From Ascaphus truei (Eukaryota; Chordata; Amphibia; Anura; Ascaphidae): a DNA stretch of 64,000 bases. This document shows, one piece after another, positions 39,297 through 50,028 of this stretch. The stretch lies in NCBI GenBank assembly GCA_036426205.1, contig CM071568.1, forward strand, positions 120,395,045 through 120,459,044, in the 5' to 3' direction. The notes below the pieces were generated by a model, which did no database searches, was not told the origin of the DNA, and was given only the letters and a program-made list of their open reading frames with translations. A program made the translations under genes and the position numbers. The stretch's first letter is position 1. Every line of letters begins with the position of its first letter.

Positions 39297-40411
39297 TAGA
39301 AAGGGCCTAAAGGATCTAAAGAATGCAAATGGGGGTCCGTATGCCCTGATGGTTCCAGATCCAGTTTCTGACAAGGTGTCAGATACGTTTTGCGGGCTGG
39401 AACCCACTCATGTACAGCCAGAGGGCTTGACCAAAGAGACGGAGGGGCATCCCCTTTAAAATGATGTCCTGTGGCCTGGTCGGCATACTAGTAACTCGAT
39501 CAGAGGATACCAAGGTTCCAGCACAGCCGCAGAGTGGTGAGAGACCACCTCCTTAATCCTAGCAGGAACCGGTGGAGATTTCCGGCAAGAAGGCCTTGGA
39601 CGGCCATGATTTCTACGTGGAGGTTGACGGGGAAAAGCCTTCTCAAAGACTAAATGTCGACACACTTCCGGTGCGGGACCTGGACTTGCCCCAGATCTTG
39701 TGAGATCTTTGAGTGTTGATGTCACGGCTACGGCAACTCCTGGGGAGGATGAGAAGAAGCCAATCCCCGCTACGGTGAGTACCGCCTTGCCAGGCACTGG
39801 CTTGGCACGTTTTATCCATTTTATACGGGCCTGGATGGACTTAAACCAAGACATTGATCCCGGTGCGTGGGCCCGTGCCGGATGTCCCCGAGATGATTCA
39901 GACACTCGACCCGGTACAGGAATACCATAGTGGGGTTTCAGATAAGACCATTGGTATTGTACCTACTGCACTTGTAAGACCCTATGTAGCCACGATGTTG
40001 GCGAGGGTAGCCAGGAATCGCCAAAAGTCATTACTCTATTTTCACCAACCATGGGAAAGCGGGATTGAGTTTGAAATGGGTTCCGATGATGAGGAGATTG
40101 AATTCAGCTCTGATGAGGATGAATACTTAAGGGCATTCTCTAACACTACCTTTAAAGATATCATGCATAGAGTGATTAACAACTATGTCCCTAGCCCGGT
40201 GCCGTCCGCGCCTTGTGTTTCATTGCCCTGGGACAATGAGATCATGTTGGAATACCAGTCCCATGAGGGATTAAAAGAATCACCTACACTGTCTACCTGG
40301 GAAAGGGAAAAGATGCTTCACCAGATTACTGGGTGGGATACTGATAGTTCTGTGGAAAATTGTGGGTCCCATAGTTCTAGAGAGAATTGGGATCCCGAGG
40401 TCTCAGATTAG
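39297..40411 (+). pseudogene. LTR-type element remnant, unassigned protein frames
   Basis: Two overlapping frames (39,700-39,930 and 39,854-40,411) are moderately complex. The longer encodes an acidic region with GSDDEEIEFSSDEDEYLRAF and later TWEREKMLHQITGWDTDSS. I recognise no domain. A Lys/Arg-rich stretch (KDGTRKFRPKRGRW) follows near 40,870 in another frame, just before LTR-like DNA, so a broken retroelement ORF is the likeliest explanation. Confidence 0.35.
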
Positions 40412-40931
40412 AATTGGTATAGTGCAGAAGAAGGGGATGCCAGCTCCAGGAAATGTTTTAAAGAATTGTCCTTACACGACCCTCCCAGATCCCTAGCAAC
40501 CATGCATAAAGTATTGCCTGGTTTTGGGTGTTCAGTATGCTACCAAGAATATCGTTATCCTCCTGCTTTAAACTGAGTGGATCATGCCATGCGCAGGCCA
40601 CCCTAAGAGGGTATTTTTAGTTACAGTGCCAGGCAGTACTGGGGTACTAGTTAGAAAGCCAGACCCTGAGCACTATTATTGATTAGGTTCTCCATGTTAG
40701 GAGGGACCCATGTTTCAGTAAGGCAGCAATGTTATGGTTGTAGTCAAATAAAGCTGTTAAATGATTCCAGTAAACTGTAATGACTGTATTCACAGAAAAT
40801 GTTATTATGCCTATAAAATGTGATATCAATTATGTGAACTCTTATGCTGTTATGTTCAGGTTACCTTCAAGGATGGTACCCGAAAATTTAGACCCAAGCG
40901 TGGACGTTGGGTTTCCACAAGAGGGAGAATG

Positions 40932-41540
40932 TACCATGCCATCTATGGCTACTAGTCGGCACTACTCCTGGCAGTAAGTCCTGATACAATCAGGCTACTA
41001 GTAGTCGATATGGGGTTTTCCCCTTCTTGGAGCTGCACTTGAGTGACAGCGGGAGGTGGTGACATCAGGTCTGGGATGATCACACAGCCAAGAGCCTGAT
41101 TATTGGACCTAATCTGGTCCTCTTCCCTCTGGGGGAGAGTGAGTGTGTACCATATCCCTGCCCCTGATAGAGGGGCACGGAAGAGCTGGGACTGTTGCGG
41201 GTGCCCTTGGCCTGTAGTGAAGGTCCAGGGACAATCCTTCATTGAGTAGCTGACAGTTGCTGTATTGGGCAGAACCCTGCCGTTTACTGTGCTGCACATA
41301 GAGAGACAATAAACCGTTCCTGTTATATATACCTCCGGCCTGGTGTGTGATCTTACTGGGGAGGAGAGGTAATCGGTTCTACCGTGGGAGATCATCTTCA
41401 GTTCACTGGAGCCTTCAGCAGATGGCGGCGCTGTACTGCTAAAGATATGTGGGTAATGTATCCCAGAAACCTGATCCTGTGTCCCCACTACCATCGGCAG
41501 ATGACTCAGCCCTCCTGTTTACCAGCATGTATCATCCACC
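40932..41540 (+). mobile_element. LTR-like segment
   Basis: It starts TGTACCATGCC, carries an AATAAACCG poly(A)-type signal at about 41,310 and is followed by CTCCGGCCTGGTGTGTGATC, typical of an R-U5 tail. A matching 5' LTR was not found upstream. Confidence 0.4.
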
Positions 41541-41629
41541 ACATACGTACAGATGCAGCCACGGGTATCCGAACACTTGCCTTGGAAAATCTGGGGCAAC
41601 CTCCCAGTAAAACAGCTTAATTTCTGCAG

Positions 41630-41740
41630 ACTGACTAATGGCCCATCGGATTAACACAGCGGGGGTCCCTGGCAGCCCCATTCAAATTGAATTCAATCTG
41701 ATGGGCCATTAGTCTTTCTGCAGAAATGTCACAGAAATGT
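41630..41740. repeat. imperfect palindrome
   Basis: GACTAATGGCCCATCGGATT and AATCTGATGGGCCATTAGTC form the arms. It belongs to the same family as the palindrome at 21,594-21,795. Confidence 0.8.
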
Positions 41741-41859
41741 CGCAGCATTAATGGGAGATTGCCGCAGATTTTCCAGGGCAAGTGTTTGGATACTCGTGGC
41801 TGCATCTGTAGTAATGGCCAAATCTCCCACTGGGTGGGGGAAACACCGTTACATATGTT

Positions 41860-42360
41860 ATTTTTCATTTACAGGTTTTTCTAATTTTATTTTTATTGTG
41901 ATTGCATTTTTTTCATATTCAATGCAAATGTATTTATATATGGCCCTTTAGGGCTATACATACATTCAGTAAGAAGCAATGGTTGTTTTGGCAATTGCTT
42001 GCTTGTATGTATTTTAAATGTATATTGGTTCTTTGTTTTTAAATTTGTATGCTATTTATATTGCATATTGATGTAGTGTTCTGGAATTTTTGCTGGTGTT
42101 TTAAATTGTTTATTTCTAGCTTTTGATTGGTGTTTGCTTTTTAATGTTGGATTATTTTTTGACTTTTGATTTTGAATGATGCAGTTTTTTAGATATTTAT
42201 TTTATTTATTCATGCTTTTGTTTTGCTGTTTTAAAAGTTTATTCTGGTCTTTATTTTGGATTTGATTAATTGATTGGTGGTAATTTTGTTCTGTTTACTT
42301 CTTTATTTGTTTTTATTTTGAGATTGTTTTGCATGCATTGGATCTTGTTTGTGATTGTTT
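41860..42360 (+). repeat. dispersed repeat, copy 2
   Basis: Direct relative of 9,190-9,776, sharing TTTACAGGTTTTT, AATGGTTGTTTT-GCAA and CTGTTTACTTCTT landmarks in the same order. Confidence 0.6.
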
Positions 42361-42970
42361 TAGCAGGGGGTCTCCTGAGCTGAAACGCTTTGATTTCTGA
42401 CTCAAGGACCCCATGCTTCCCGAGTTACTGGCCCTGGTATGGGGCATCAGATTCCAGTGTCGCCGCCATTTTTAAAGCATCTGCGTCACATGACGCGGGA
42501 CATTTAAATAACAGAGGAGATACCGGCACCCCATATCTGGGCCTGAAACTCGGGAAGTAGGGGGTCTCCGAGACTGAAATCAAAGCGGTTCATCTCAGGA
42601 GACCCCCTGCTCTCACACAGTATTATTAAAAATTACATTAATGCAGCTTCATTACCATAGCGGCTAGCCGCTACGGTAATTAATTATTTTTATTGATATG
42701 TGTGTTTTCATACGAGTGTACATGAGCATGGGGTCTCCTGAGCTGGACCGCGTTGGTTTCAGTCTAGGAGACCCCCTACATCCTGTGATACAGGCCCCGT
42801 TATGGGGTGCCGGTATCCCCCTGCAGGATTTAAATCCCCCATTCACGGGATGAGGGAGATTTAAAAGCACAGGGGTTACCGGCACCCCATAACGGGGCCT
42901 GTATCTCATGAAGGTGGGGGTCCCCGAGGCTCAGACCAATGCAGTTCAGCTCAGGAGACCCCCTGCCTAT
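42361..42970. repeat. palindromic repeat unit, copy 2
   Basis: Two palindromes (42,361-42,620 and 42,729-42,966) with GGGGTCTCCTGAGCTG arms flank the inner palindrome TAGCGGCTAGCCGCTA. This is the uninterrupted counterpart, inverted, of the unit at 6,610-8,640. Confidence 0.7.
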
Positions 42971-43204
42971 GTACAATGGTATTAAAATGTATATGTATAC
43001 AGGTATACCCCGTTTTAAGTACACCCGCTTTACGTACACTCGCAAGTACGTACATGTATTTTTAATTGCACCATGCCCCTGTGTACGTATGCATGCTTCG
43101 CGAATACGTACACCAGGGGGCGGCGTGCGCATGCAGCGGCGGCGTGCGCACCTCAACCATCGCGCAACCTCCTTCATTCTTATCCTTCTGCTGCAATCTT
43201 TGCT

Positions 43205-43335
43205 TTTTTGTGTGTGTGACAGTGTGTGTGTGAGAGTGTGTGTGTGTGTGTGTGTGTGAGACTGAGTGAGTGTATGTGTGACTGAGTGTGTGCATGTGTG
43301 ACTGAGTGTGTGTGACTGAGTGTGTGTGACTGAGT

Positions 43336-43366
<31 letters not shown>

Positions 43367-43510
43367 TGAGAGTGTGTGAGAGTGAGAGTGTGTGAGAGTG
43401 AGTGTGTGTGTGAGTGAGAGAGTGTGAGAGAGAGTGAGAGTGTGTGAGAGAGTGTGAGTGTGCATGAGAGTGTGTGAGTGTGTGTGAGTGTGTGTGAGTG
43501 TGTGTGTGAG
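43205..43510. repeat. (GT)n/(GA)n microsatellite
   Basis: GTGTGAGAGTGA-type repeats inside the left part of the Tigger-like element. The Thr/His/Ser-rich frames over it are artefacts. Confidence 0.95.
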
Positions 43511-43790
43511 GAGGAGTGAGAAGAGAGAATGGGGAGGGGGAGGAGAGAGGAGAGAGCTGCTGTACAGTTCTGTCCCGCGTGTGCGCCTCTCATCTCCTTG
43601 CTTGGTCCCATTCATTGCGCTGTGGCTGCCCCTACAGACCACCGTAGTTGTGACTCACCAATTGACGATGATTCACCTCAGCCAATAGGGAAACGGCAGT
43701 TCGCGCATGCGCCTTTCAGCACCAACTAAACCGACTCCCTACCTGTACTAGAGCTCTGATCAAGCGGGGAAACTACATGTACAGCACATA

Positions 43791-44090
43791 GGGCCTCATG
43801 CAGTAAGCGTTGAAAAGGGAATAATCGCCATTTTATAGCCAAAATTGGGTTTGAGATTCAGTAAGCGCCGATAAGTGCTTGATATCGCCATGTTTCGGAG
43901 CCGATTATTTTGTTATGGCCAGTCGGCTGCCGATAAGCCTGTTTTAGCCACTGATCGCCACTTTTTTAAATCGGCTGGATTCAACAAAAAAAAACAGCTT
44001 ATCGGACCTGATCGGCACTACGAAATTGAGATGTTATGGCCAATTTCTCCCGCCAACTAAAGTTGGCAGTTTGGAGGGGAGAACGATCGC
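43791..44090. promoter_or_regulatory. left TIR and subterminal motif cluster
   Basis: After the TIR, ATCGCC, GCCGATAA, ATCGGC and GATCGCC motifs recur about ten times in 300 bases, in both orientations. Such subterminal repeats are where a Myb-like or transposase protein is expected to bind. Binding is inferred. Confidence 0.6.
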
Positions 44091-45078
44091 TAAGGCTGCC
44101 GCAACGGCACTTAGAAAAAAAAAACTTCTGTACATCAATGGAGTCAATGGAGCGGGGACGTATAACAGTATAGTACTGTTTACGTTTCATTGCTCACAAT
44201 ACAAACGTCATTTGCATTACAGTGTGGGGGCATTCCCTGCATTGTGTCACAGCTGACGTGTATTATTTGCATAACATTATACTTTTACATGTTTGCAGCA
44301 TTTGCGGGTCACATTACTCATCATGTGATGATGTGCCAAGGGAAAATACTATACTCAACTCTTAAAGGAGAACCTCACATCATATCACACATTTTACTGA
44401 ACTGAGCGACAATTATTTACATGATGTTACACATGTCACACATGTCACACATACACAGTATATTCATGTTCCTTTACATTACACAATGCTTGTAATGTGA
44501 CACGCATCTTTAAACGTTCATGTACATCTGTCTTCTCATGTTTACATATAGTTTTGGGTCCTCCCTATTTTCATGACGTCACTTATTGGACGCTCAATCA
44601 CATTGCATGTTTACATTGTAACCGTAGCATTACAAGCACTTCAACCTAACTTATACACACATGTACAGTAATTCAGCATTGGGACACCTTGTAAACTCAT
44701 TCTATAGCAACTATCCTCATTACACAAATGCATGCATATGCACACGACTATTCATTGTTGTCAACATGTCACAATAACATGCCTAATTACACATGTTACA
44801 CAAAACTTTTCCCACGTCAATCTCAGCCTTTTTGCCTAATTACATGACTGACTGTTGCGTTCACAAGTGTTATATGCATTGCACATGCAACTATTTATTT
44901 GCAAGCAATGTTTCTACAAAGGTTCACGTCACATCATTGCCAAATATCATCATTCCCTGCAGAATACACACAACAAATACTTATAACAAGAACTGCACAC
45001 AGCTTGCCACAGAAGTACTTTATTATGTTAATGTAACACCTTGCATTTTACTATGTCACCTGACATCATCACATACCT

Positions 45079-45086
45079 ATTTAAAG
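45079..45086 (+). promoter_or_regulatory. TATA-like box of the transposase gene
   Basis: TATTTAAAGGACGCC lies about 45 bases upstream of the chosen transposase ATG. A similar TTTTTAAGGACGCC occurs at 47,587, suggesting a shared promoter module. Confidence 0.4.
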
Positions 45087-45126
45087 GACGCCCATTACCT
45101 GCTCATTCACAGCTACTCATTTCAAA

Positions 45127-46444
45127 ATGTTGAGATTGTTTAGGAGACGGAGGAACATTCTTTTCTGTGACATGCTTGATGATGAAGACAATCATATAGG
45201 GCAAGGGAGGGACACACCGAGGGACAGTGACAGTGACAGGGACAGTCACGCGGATACGACAGAGACAGGGAGAGGGACAGGAGATCAGAGGAGAAGACAG
45301 AGGAGACAAGTTGTGCCTCGTCCGCGTCTGTACAGGGAGAGAACCCTGTTAGATGGGATGAGTGAGGAGGAGATTGTAAGTCGCTATCGTTTGAGTTCAG
45401 CAGCAATCTTAGCTCTTTATCAGGAGATAAGGGGAGATTTAGATTTTTTCACAGCCAGAGGTCGTGCAGTCCCTGGGCTTGTTAAAATGCTGTGCTCATT
45501 ACATTATCTTGCTTCCGCGTCATACCAGACAACTGTGGGCATAGTGGGCGGGGTCTCGCAATCTACATTCTCGCGGGCCTTGACCCAGTTTCTCTATGCA
45601 CTCAATAGACGCGCTAGGAATTATATTCATTTTCCTACAGAGGCGACAGTGTGGCTGGAAGTCAGGACTGGCTTTTATAATATAGCAGGGATACCATGTG
45701 TGCTGGGTGCAATCGATTGCACACATGTTGCTTTGATTGCACCTAGTCAGAGTGAGCATGTGTACCGCAATCGTAAGCACTACCATTCACTTAATGTACA
45801 GGTGGTATGTGATGCGACGATGAGGATAATGCATGTGGTACCCAAATTCCCTGGTTCCAGTCACGATTCCTCTATCCTGAGGAACTCTTCAGTCTTCCAT
45901 GCGTTCGAAGAGGGACATTTTGAACATGGTTGGCTGCTTGGTGAGTACACATTTACATGTTCTAACACAAAACACATTTTTATTTAGGAATGTTGGCATT
46001 GTACAATTTGATCACTAATGTCAGCTTATGTGTGCTCCATTCATTATAGGTGACTCAGGATACGGAATTAGGCCGTGGCTCTTGACTCCGGTGCTAAACC
46101 CTCAAACTGAAGCAGAGGAGAGGTACAATGCAGCCCATATATCTACAAGATCTGTTATAGAGAGGACATTTGGCCTACTCAAGACCAGATTTAGGTGTCT
46201 GGACAGAACTGGTGGGGCTCTTCTATACAAGCCTCAAAAAGTGTCTGATATTATCCTTGCCTGTTGCATTTTGCATAATGTTGCACTCAGGCACAATGTA
46301 CAGTCAGACCTAGCTGAGCCTGTGGTAGACGAGCATCCCACCCATGTAGCTGCTGAAAATGAACAAACAGCCAGTGGTGGCCAGACACGCCAGAATCTCA
46401 TCTATCTCACTTTATCTCCCTGTGCCTCAGGCGGCAAAAAATAA
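45127..46444 (+). CDS. HARBI1-like: HARBI1-type Harbinger transposase, two exons
   Basis: DDE transposase that cuts and inserts the element. Exon 1 is 45,127-45,940 and exon 2 is 46,050-46,444, joined by CTTG|GTGAGT and TTATAG|GTGAC at phase 1, giving 402 residues with no internal stop. The three catalytic acidic residues are visible: D197 in GAIDCTHVAL, D247 in PGSSHDSS and E309 in RSVIERTFGLLK. The N-terminus is Arg- and Asp-rich, followed by a helix-turn-helix-like region near residues 110-160 (GGVSQSTFSRAL). The last residues (about 384-402) come from an inserted L2/SINE tail. The start is placed at the ATG after a TATA-like box, but a downstream Met is possible. It looks intact enough to be functional. 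Confidence 0.93.
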
Positions 46445-46560
46445 ATTGTAAGTTCCACGGGCCAGGGACCTCAGCCTGAAAAATGTGTCTGTAAAGCGCT
46501 GTGTACAACTAGCAGCGCTATACATGAACATGCTCATATTATAATTATTATTATTATTGT
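46385..46560 (+). mobile_element. L2/SINE-type 3' tail inserted in transposase 3' end
   Basis: CTTTATCTCCCTGTGCCTCA, ATTGTAAGTTCCACGGG, CAGGGACCTCAG, TAAAGCGCTGTGTAC and a terminal ATTATTATTATT follow the order of a common vertebrate L2/SINE tail. The transposase reading frame runs into it and stops at TAA 46,442-46,444. Confidence 0.75.
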
Positions 46561-46859
46561 TACATAGTTTCGACAGTCATACGTTCCATTACACAATAGA
46601 ATTCACAAATGTGTTAGCAGAGTGGGAATGGTTGTTATATATAAAACACACCATGCCATAAAATGATAGTAGTCATTAAAGAACACTCAATAAAAATTCA
46701 TGAGGCACTATTTTGCAACATCATTATGTTAATTAAGTGCTTATGCAATATAGGCATAAGGGTATCACATTTTTAATTGTTTGTTAATAAGCGCTGCAAG
46801 CAATATAAAATTAGTTCCATATGTAGTATAGTAGTCGGTGGCTCCTCCTCACAATCATC

Positions 46860-46930
46860 TCATATAAAGGTAGAATCTTCTGAAATCATACATTGATCCG
46901 ATTGTATCTTCCCCGACATCTCTGAAATAC
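46860..46930 (-). other. possible terminal exon of the forkhead transcript
   Basis: On the minus strand TGTATTTCAG precedes AGATGTCGGGG. The forkhead reading frame ends at a GAATG|GTAAAT site at 47,941, which could be a splice donor. Joining these would end translation at once, so the effect would be only on the 3' end of the transcript. Speculative. Confidence 0.2.
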
Positions 46931-47529
46931 AGCAAACACATGATGGTCAAATATGGCACCTTACTATATATGTATCCGTGACAACGCATTACACAGCTCT
47001 ATATGATTGTGTACATACACACGTCACTCACTTATATGTTAGAAGTACAAGTGTACATCAGTATGTAATGTTTCTTTAAATTTGTAGCAGGCATAACTAT
47101 GTATATGATGTGAACGTTGCCTGTATACTGAAAAATGTGCGCGCACATCTTAGTGTGCGCACGCACTTCACGCTTGGCTGCACTAACTGTTAGCGCATGC
47201 GCAAAACAAAGCGTACGTTGTGCGTTCAATACATCTTGAAAATACCATTAAACATAAAATCTTTATTTCAAATACAATGAATACGAAACTACATTCGTTC
47301 TAAACGAGTACATCTGTATTCTTTTTAAACAGACGTGTTTGGACAGAAAGGACGGCCGATAACACAATGCGCAAATGCAATACGTGTGACGTCATGTTAA
47401 ACCAGCGTGAAACGCACGCTAACTCTCCTCCCACTCAATTAACATTCTGCTAACGCCCACTTTACGGCTACAAACACTGAGCCGCACACATGACACACTG
47501 CAGTTACCATTACTATAACAAAACATGAC

Positions 47530-47672
47530 AGCCAATAGGCTTTGAGGCGCGTTCGTCGCTTGGGGGCGGGACTTACATCCGTAATCCTTTTTAAGGACGC
47601 CTTGGGCCATGACAAGGGTCCCACGTCATACGTGGTGGACCCGCTTTTAAATGTTGCATGATAACAAAACAG
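47530..47672 (+). promoter_or_regulatory. CpG-rich promoter-like block with a splice-donor-ended exon
   Basis: On the plus strand, CCAAT (47,532), GGGGGCGGG (47,562) and TTTTTAAGGACGCC (47,587) are spaced like a CCAAT/GC/TATA promoter. A short ATG frame begins at 47,609, and CAG|GTATGT (47,670) could be a first-exon donor. A perfect-looking stem (GGGTCCCACGT/ACGTGGTGGACCC) follows the TATA-like site. No downstream plus-strand coding exon was identified. Confidence 0.35.
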
Positions 47673-47936
47673 GTATGTGTTAGAGTTATGTTAAAATGTT
47701 GCTACTATGGTTAAAGGGATAGGAAAGTACGTATATTTATTCCGTCAGCAATGTGTACTACTCTTTCAGGTTATACTATATTGTATTCGGCAACAAATTC
47801 TTTGTGATCGCTACATGTTATGCAGTCTGCAATGTTACGCTGTATCCACGCATTGAAAGGGAAAATGGTGGTTAAAAAAAAACAAAAAAACAAAAAAACA
47901 TTTAAACGCACAGTCAACGCATAACGGTTGTTATAT

Positions 47937-48605
47937 TTACCATTCTTCTAGAATTAACTCTTCGTCTGGCTGCAACTGGTCGCTCCAGAAATGCAAGGCA
48001 TTTTCATCCACGCTTGACCCACCCGCTGAATCCAGTATGACACACATCTCCTCCATGAAGCGCTCATAGGAATCGCCACTGCTTTCTTCAAACAATTGGT
48101 CGGGAGGTAGGTTCATTTCTTCTGGTTCCCATTCCAATGCATTTTCAGCTGAAAGGCTTGGTACATAATCATAGTACTTTTGTTGTTGTACAATGTGGGT
48201 TTCAGGAATGGAGGGTGCAGATATTGCAGCAGGTATCGATTCACACGGAACAGTAGTAGCGGATCCATTGCTATTGGCATTAGGAATAAATATGCCTTTC
48301 ACAACAATATATGTGCCCTCTTTCAGGGTAAAATGCTTTTCCTTTGCAATCTTCCAGAAACCATAGGTGTGTTCTAGCTTATCCTGCACACGTTCAAAAA
48401 AGTCATTAGTTGATAAAGTGAATCTTATTGAGGAATTAAAATTCCGTGCATGCCTACGGTCTTGGTAATAAGGATATTTAGCTCGAATCAAATCATAGAT
48501 TTGGCGTGTGCTTGCTTTGTGTCCGCGACTGTTTAAAATTGCTTCTGAAACCATGTACTTATACCCTAAAAGGGGATTCATATTGTTAACGAATTCATCA
48601 GCCAT
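47937..48605 (-). CDS. divergent forkhead (winged-helix) protein carried by the Harbinger
   Basis: A 222-residue protein. Residues about 14-90 follow the forkhead order: GYKYMVSEAI (helix 1), STRQIYDLIRAKYPYYQD (helix 2), RNFNSSIRFTLSTNDFFERV (helix 3) and YGFWKIAKE (wing). The conserved SIRHNLS of forkhead helix 3 is SIRFTLS, so the base-contacting His is replaced and specificity may differ. Residues 150-222 are Glu/Asp- and Ser-rich (EEMNLPPDQLFEESSGDSYE), compatible with an activation region. The ATG at 48,605 has a good context (GACATGG) and lies just before the domain; the frame is open 35 codons further upstream. It runs opposite to the transposase and in the same direction as the Myb gene. 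PIF/Harbinger elements normally carry only two genes, so this is unusual cargo. Function is unknown. Confidence 0.82.
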   Translation of the reverse strand: MADEFVNNMNPLLGYKYMVSEAILNSRGHKASTRQIYDLIRAKYPYYQDRRHARNFNSSIRFTLSTNDFFERVQDKLEHTYGFWKIAKEKHFTLKEGTYIVVKGIFIPNANSNGSATTVPCESIPAAISAPSIPETHIVQQQKYYDYVPSLSAENALEWEPEEMNLPPDQLFEESSGDSYERFMEEMCVILDSAGGSSVDENALHFWSDQLQPDEELILEEW

Positions 48606-49039
48606 GTCAGAGTAGCACAAAAGATGTGTGCAGTTCTGTCTTCTTTGCTCATCAAAATGATTCTGCTCAATGGCTAACAAATTCCTGTGTTTCGTTTTCA
48701 AGGTCAACAAAAGTAACTACTTTTACTCCTTATTTCAAATGCCAATTGGATGTGTCCTTTTAATTGGGTTAAGTTTTGTGGTTAGTGATAGGCGAATGTG
48801 GGAAAAACATGTATCATTTTTTTATCTCGTTTGTGAAAACATTCCTACACTTATTTCAGTAACATTGAGTTTTCTAGAAAAATAACAAAGAGCACTGTGT
48901 GAAAATAGTGCTTAGACAGCCATATCAGTAAATACACACACCTGCAAAATGAAATGTTTTTTTCCCACATACTTTTCTGTGTGTATTTGAAAGTCTGGTT
49001 AACTACCTGTCTGCATGAGTTAAATACGTTTGTCTCTAT

Positions 49040-49140
49040 ATATATATAAATAATATTCTCTCATAAAATATATATATATATATAAAGTGTTTTGTCCATA
49101 TGTTAGTGTGTGTGTGTGTATGTGTGTGTGTATATATATG
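49040..49140. repeat. (TA)n and (GT)n microsatellites
   Basis: Short TA and TGTG tracts lie between the forkhead and Myb genes. A second CA/GT tract is at 49,490-49,530. No gene is recognised from 48,720 to 50,028. Two splice-like plus-strand segments (TTGCAG at about 49,248 and ATGGCCACCAAAG|GTAAGT at 49,621) are isolated. Confidence 0.8.
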
Positions 49141-50028
49141 TCTACTCTAGGTCTTATCTATATCTCTCTATTCTCTAGCTATCATATTATCATCATTCAT
49201 CCTCATTCATTCTTGTCTCTTCTTTTTTTTTTTTTTTATATTGCAGGAGTACACACAACATATTGATGGCAGTAAGTAGGCCTTGTATGAAACCTATTTA
49301 AATGGTGATAAACATGAGTGAATTAAGTCATAAACATTTGTTTGCACCCAATAATGTTAGAGGCTCACACTTAGTATAGTTGTCAAACATTAGGCCTGTA
49401 TTATTAAAATAGTGTGTTTTCACAAGGAAGCATGAAGTGTATGTTTTTTGTAAATACATCTATACCAGTTTAGATAGTACTATATATATACACACACACA
49501 CACACAGTGTGTGTCTGTGTGTGTGTGTGCATATATCAATACATACTACATATATTTTAGTATAAATTCAGAGATGTTCTTGAAACAAGAACACATAAAT
49601 GATTAAAGGACAACATTACAATGGCCACCAAAGGTAAGTAATATTTAACACAAAATCCTGCTGTACACGTACAAGAAAGATGTTTGCAGTTAAATAGGTG
49701 CTTTTATAATTGCATGAAAATAATATGCACATGCAATGATTACATCAATTAACACACCCAAATGCAATGTTTTGCTGCAAAGTCAATGGCAGCTTCTCTA
49801 AACTTAGCAACTGGCTCCTGGTGGACCATTACTGAACAGACGATTAATACATCAATATTTATAACACTATTCATTAATTAGGAGTGTTAACATTTCCAAA
49901 ACTTCACGTGTACAAGAACATACTTGAAAGTTTGGAAACAACACAGTCTTCAGCATACATACAATAGTAATTAGATAATCTGAAGTCAACAAAACAAGGC
50001 CAAAGACATATTTTGTGAATTTTAAAAT

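Noticed and set aside
38446..39310. His/Asn/Thr/Gln-rich frames of 230 residues
   Set aside because: They follow the CAATCACAACCAACACA minisatellite.
43180..43642. Thr/His/Ser-rich frames on the minus strand
   Set aside because: They follow the GT/GA microsatellite in the Tigger-like element.
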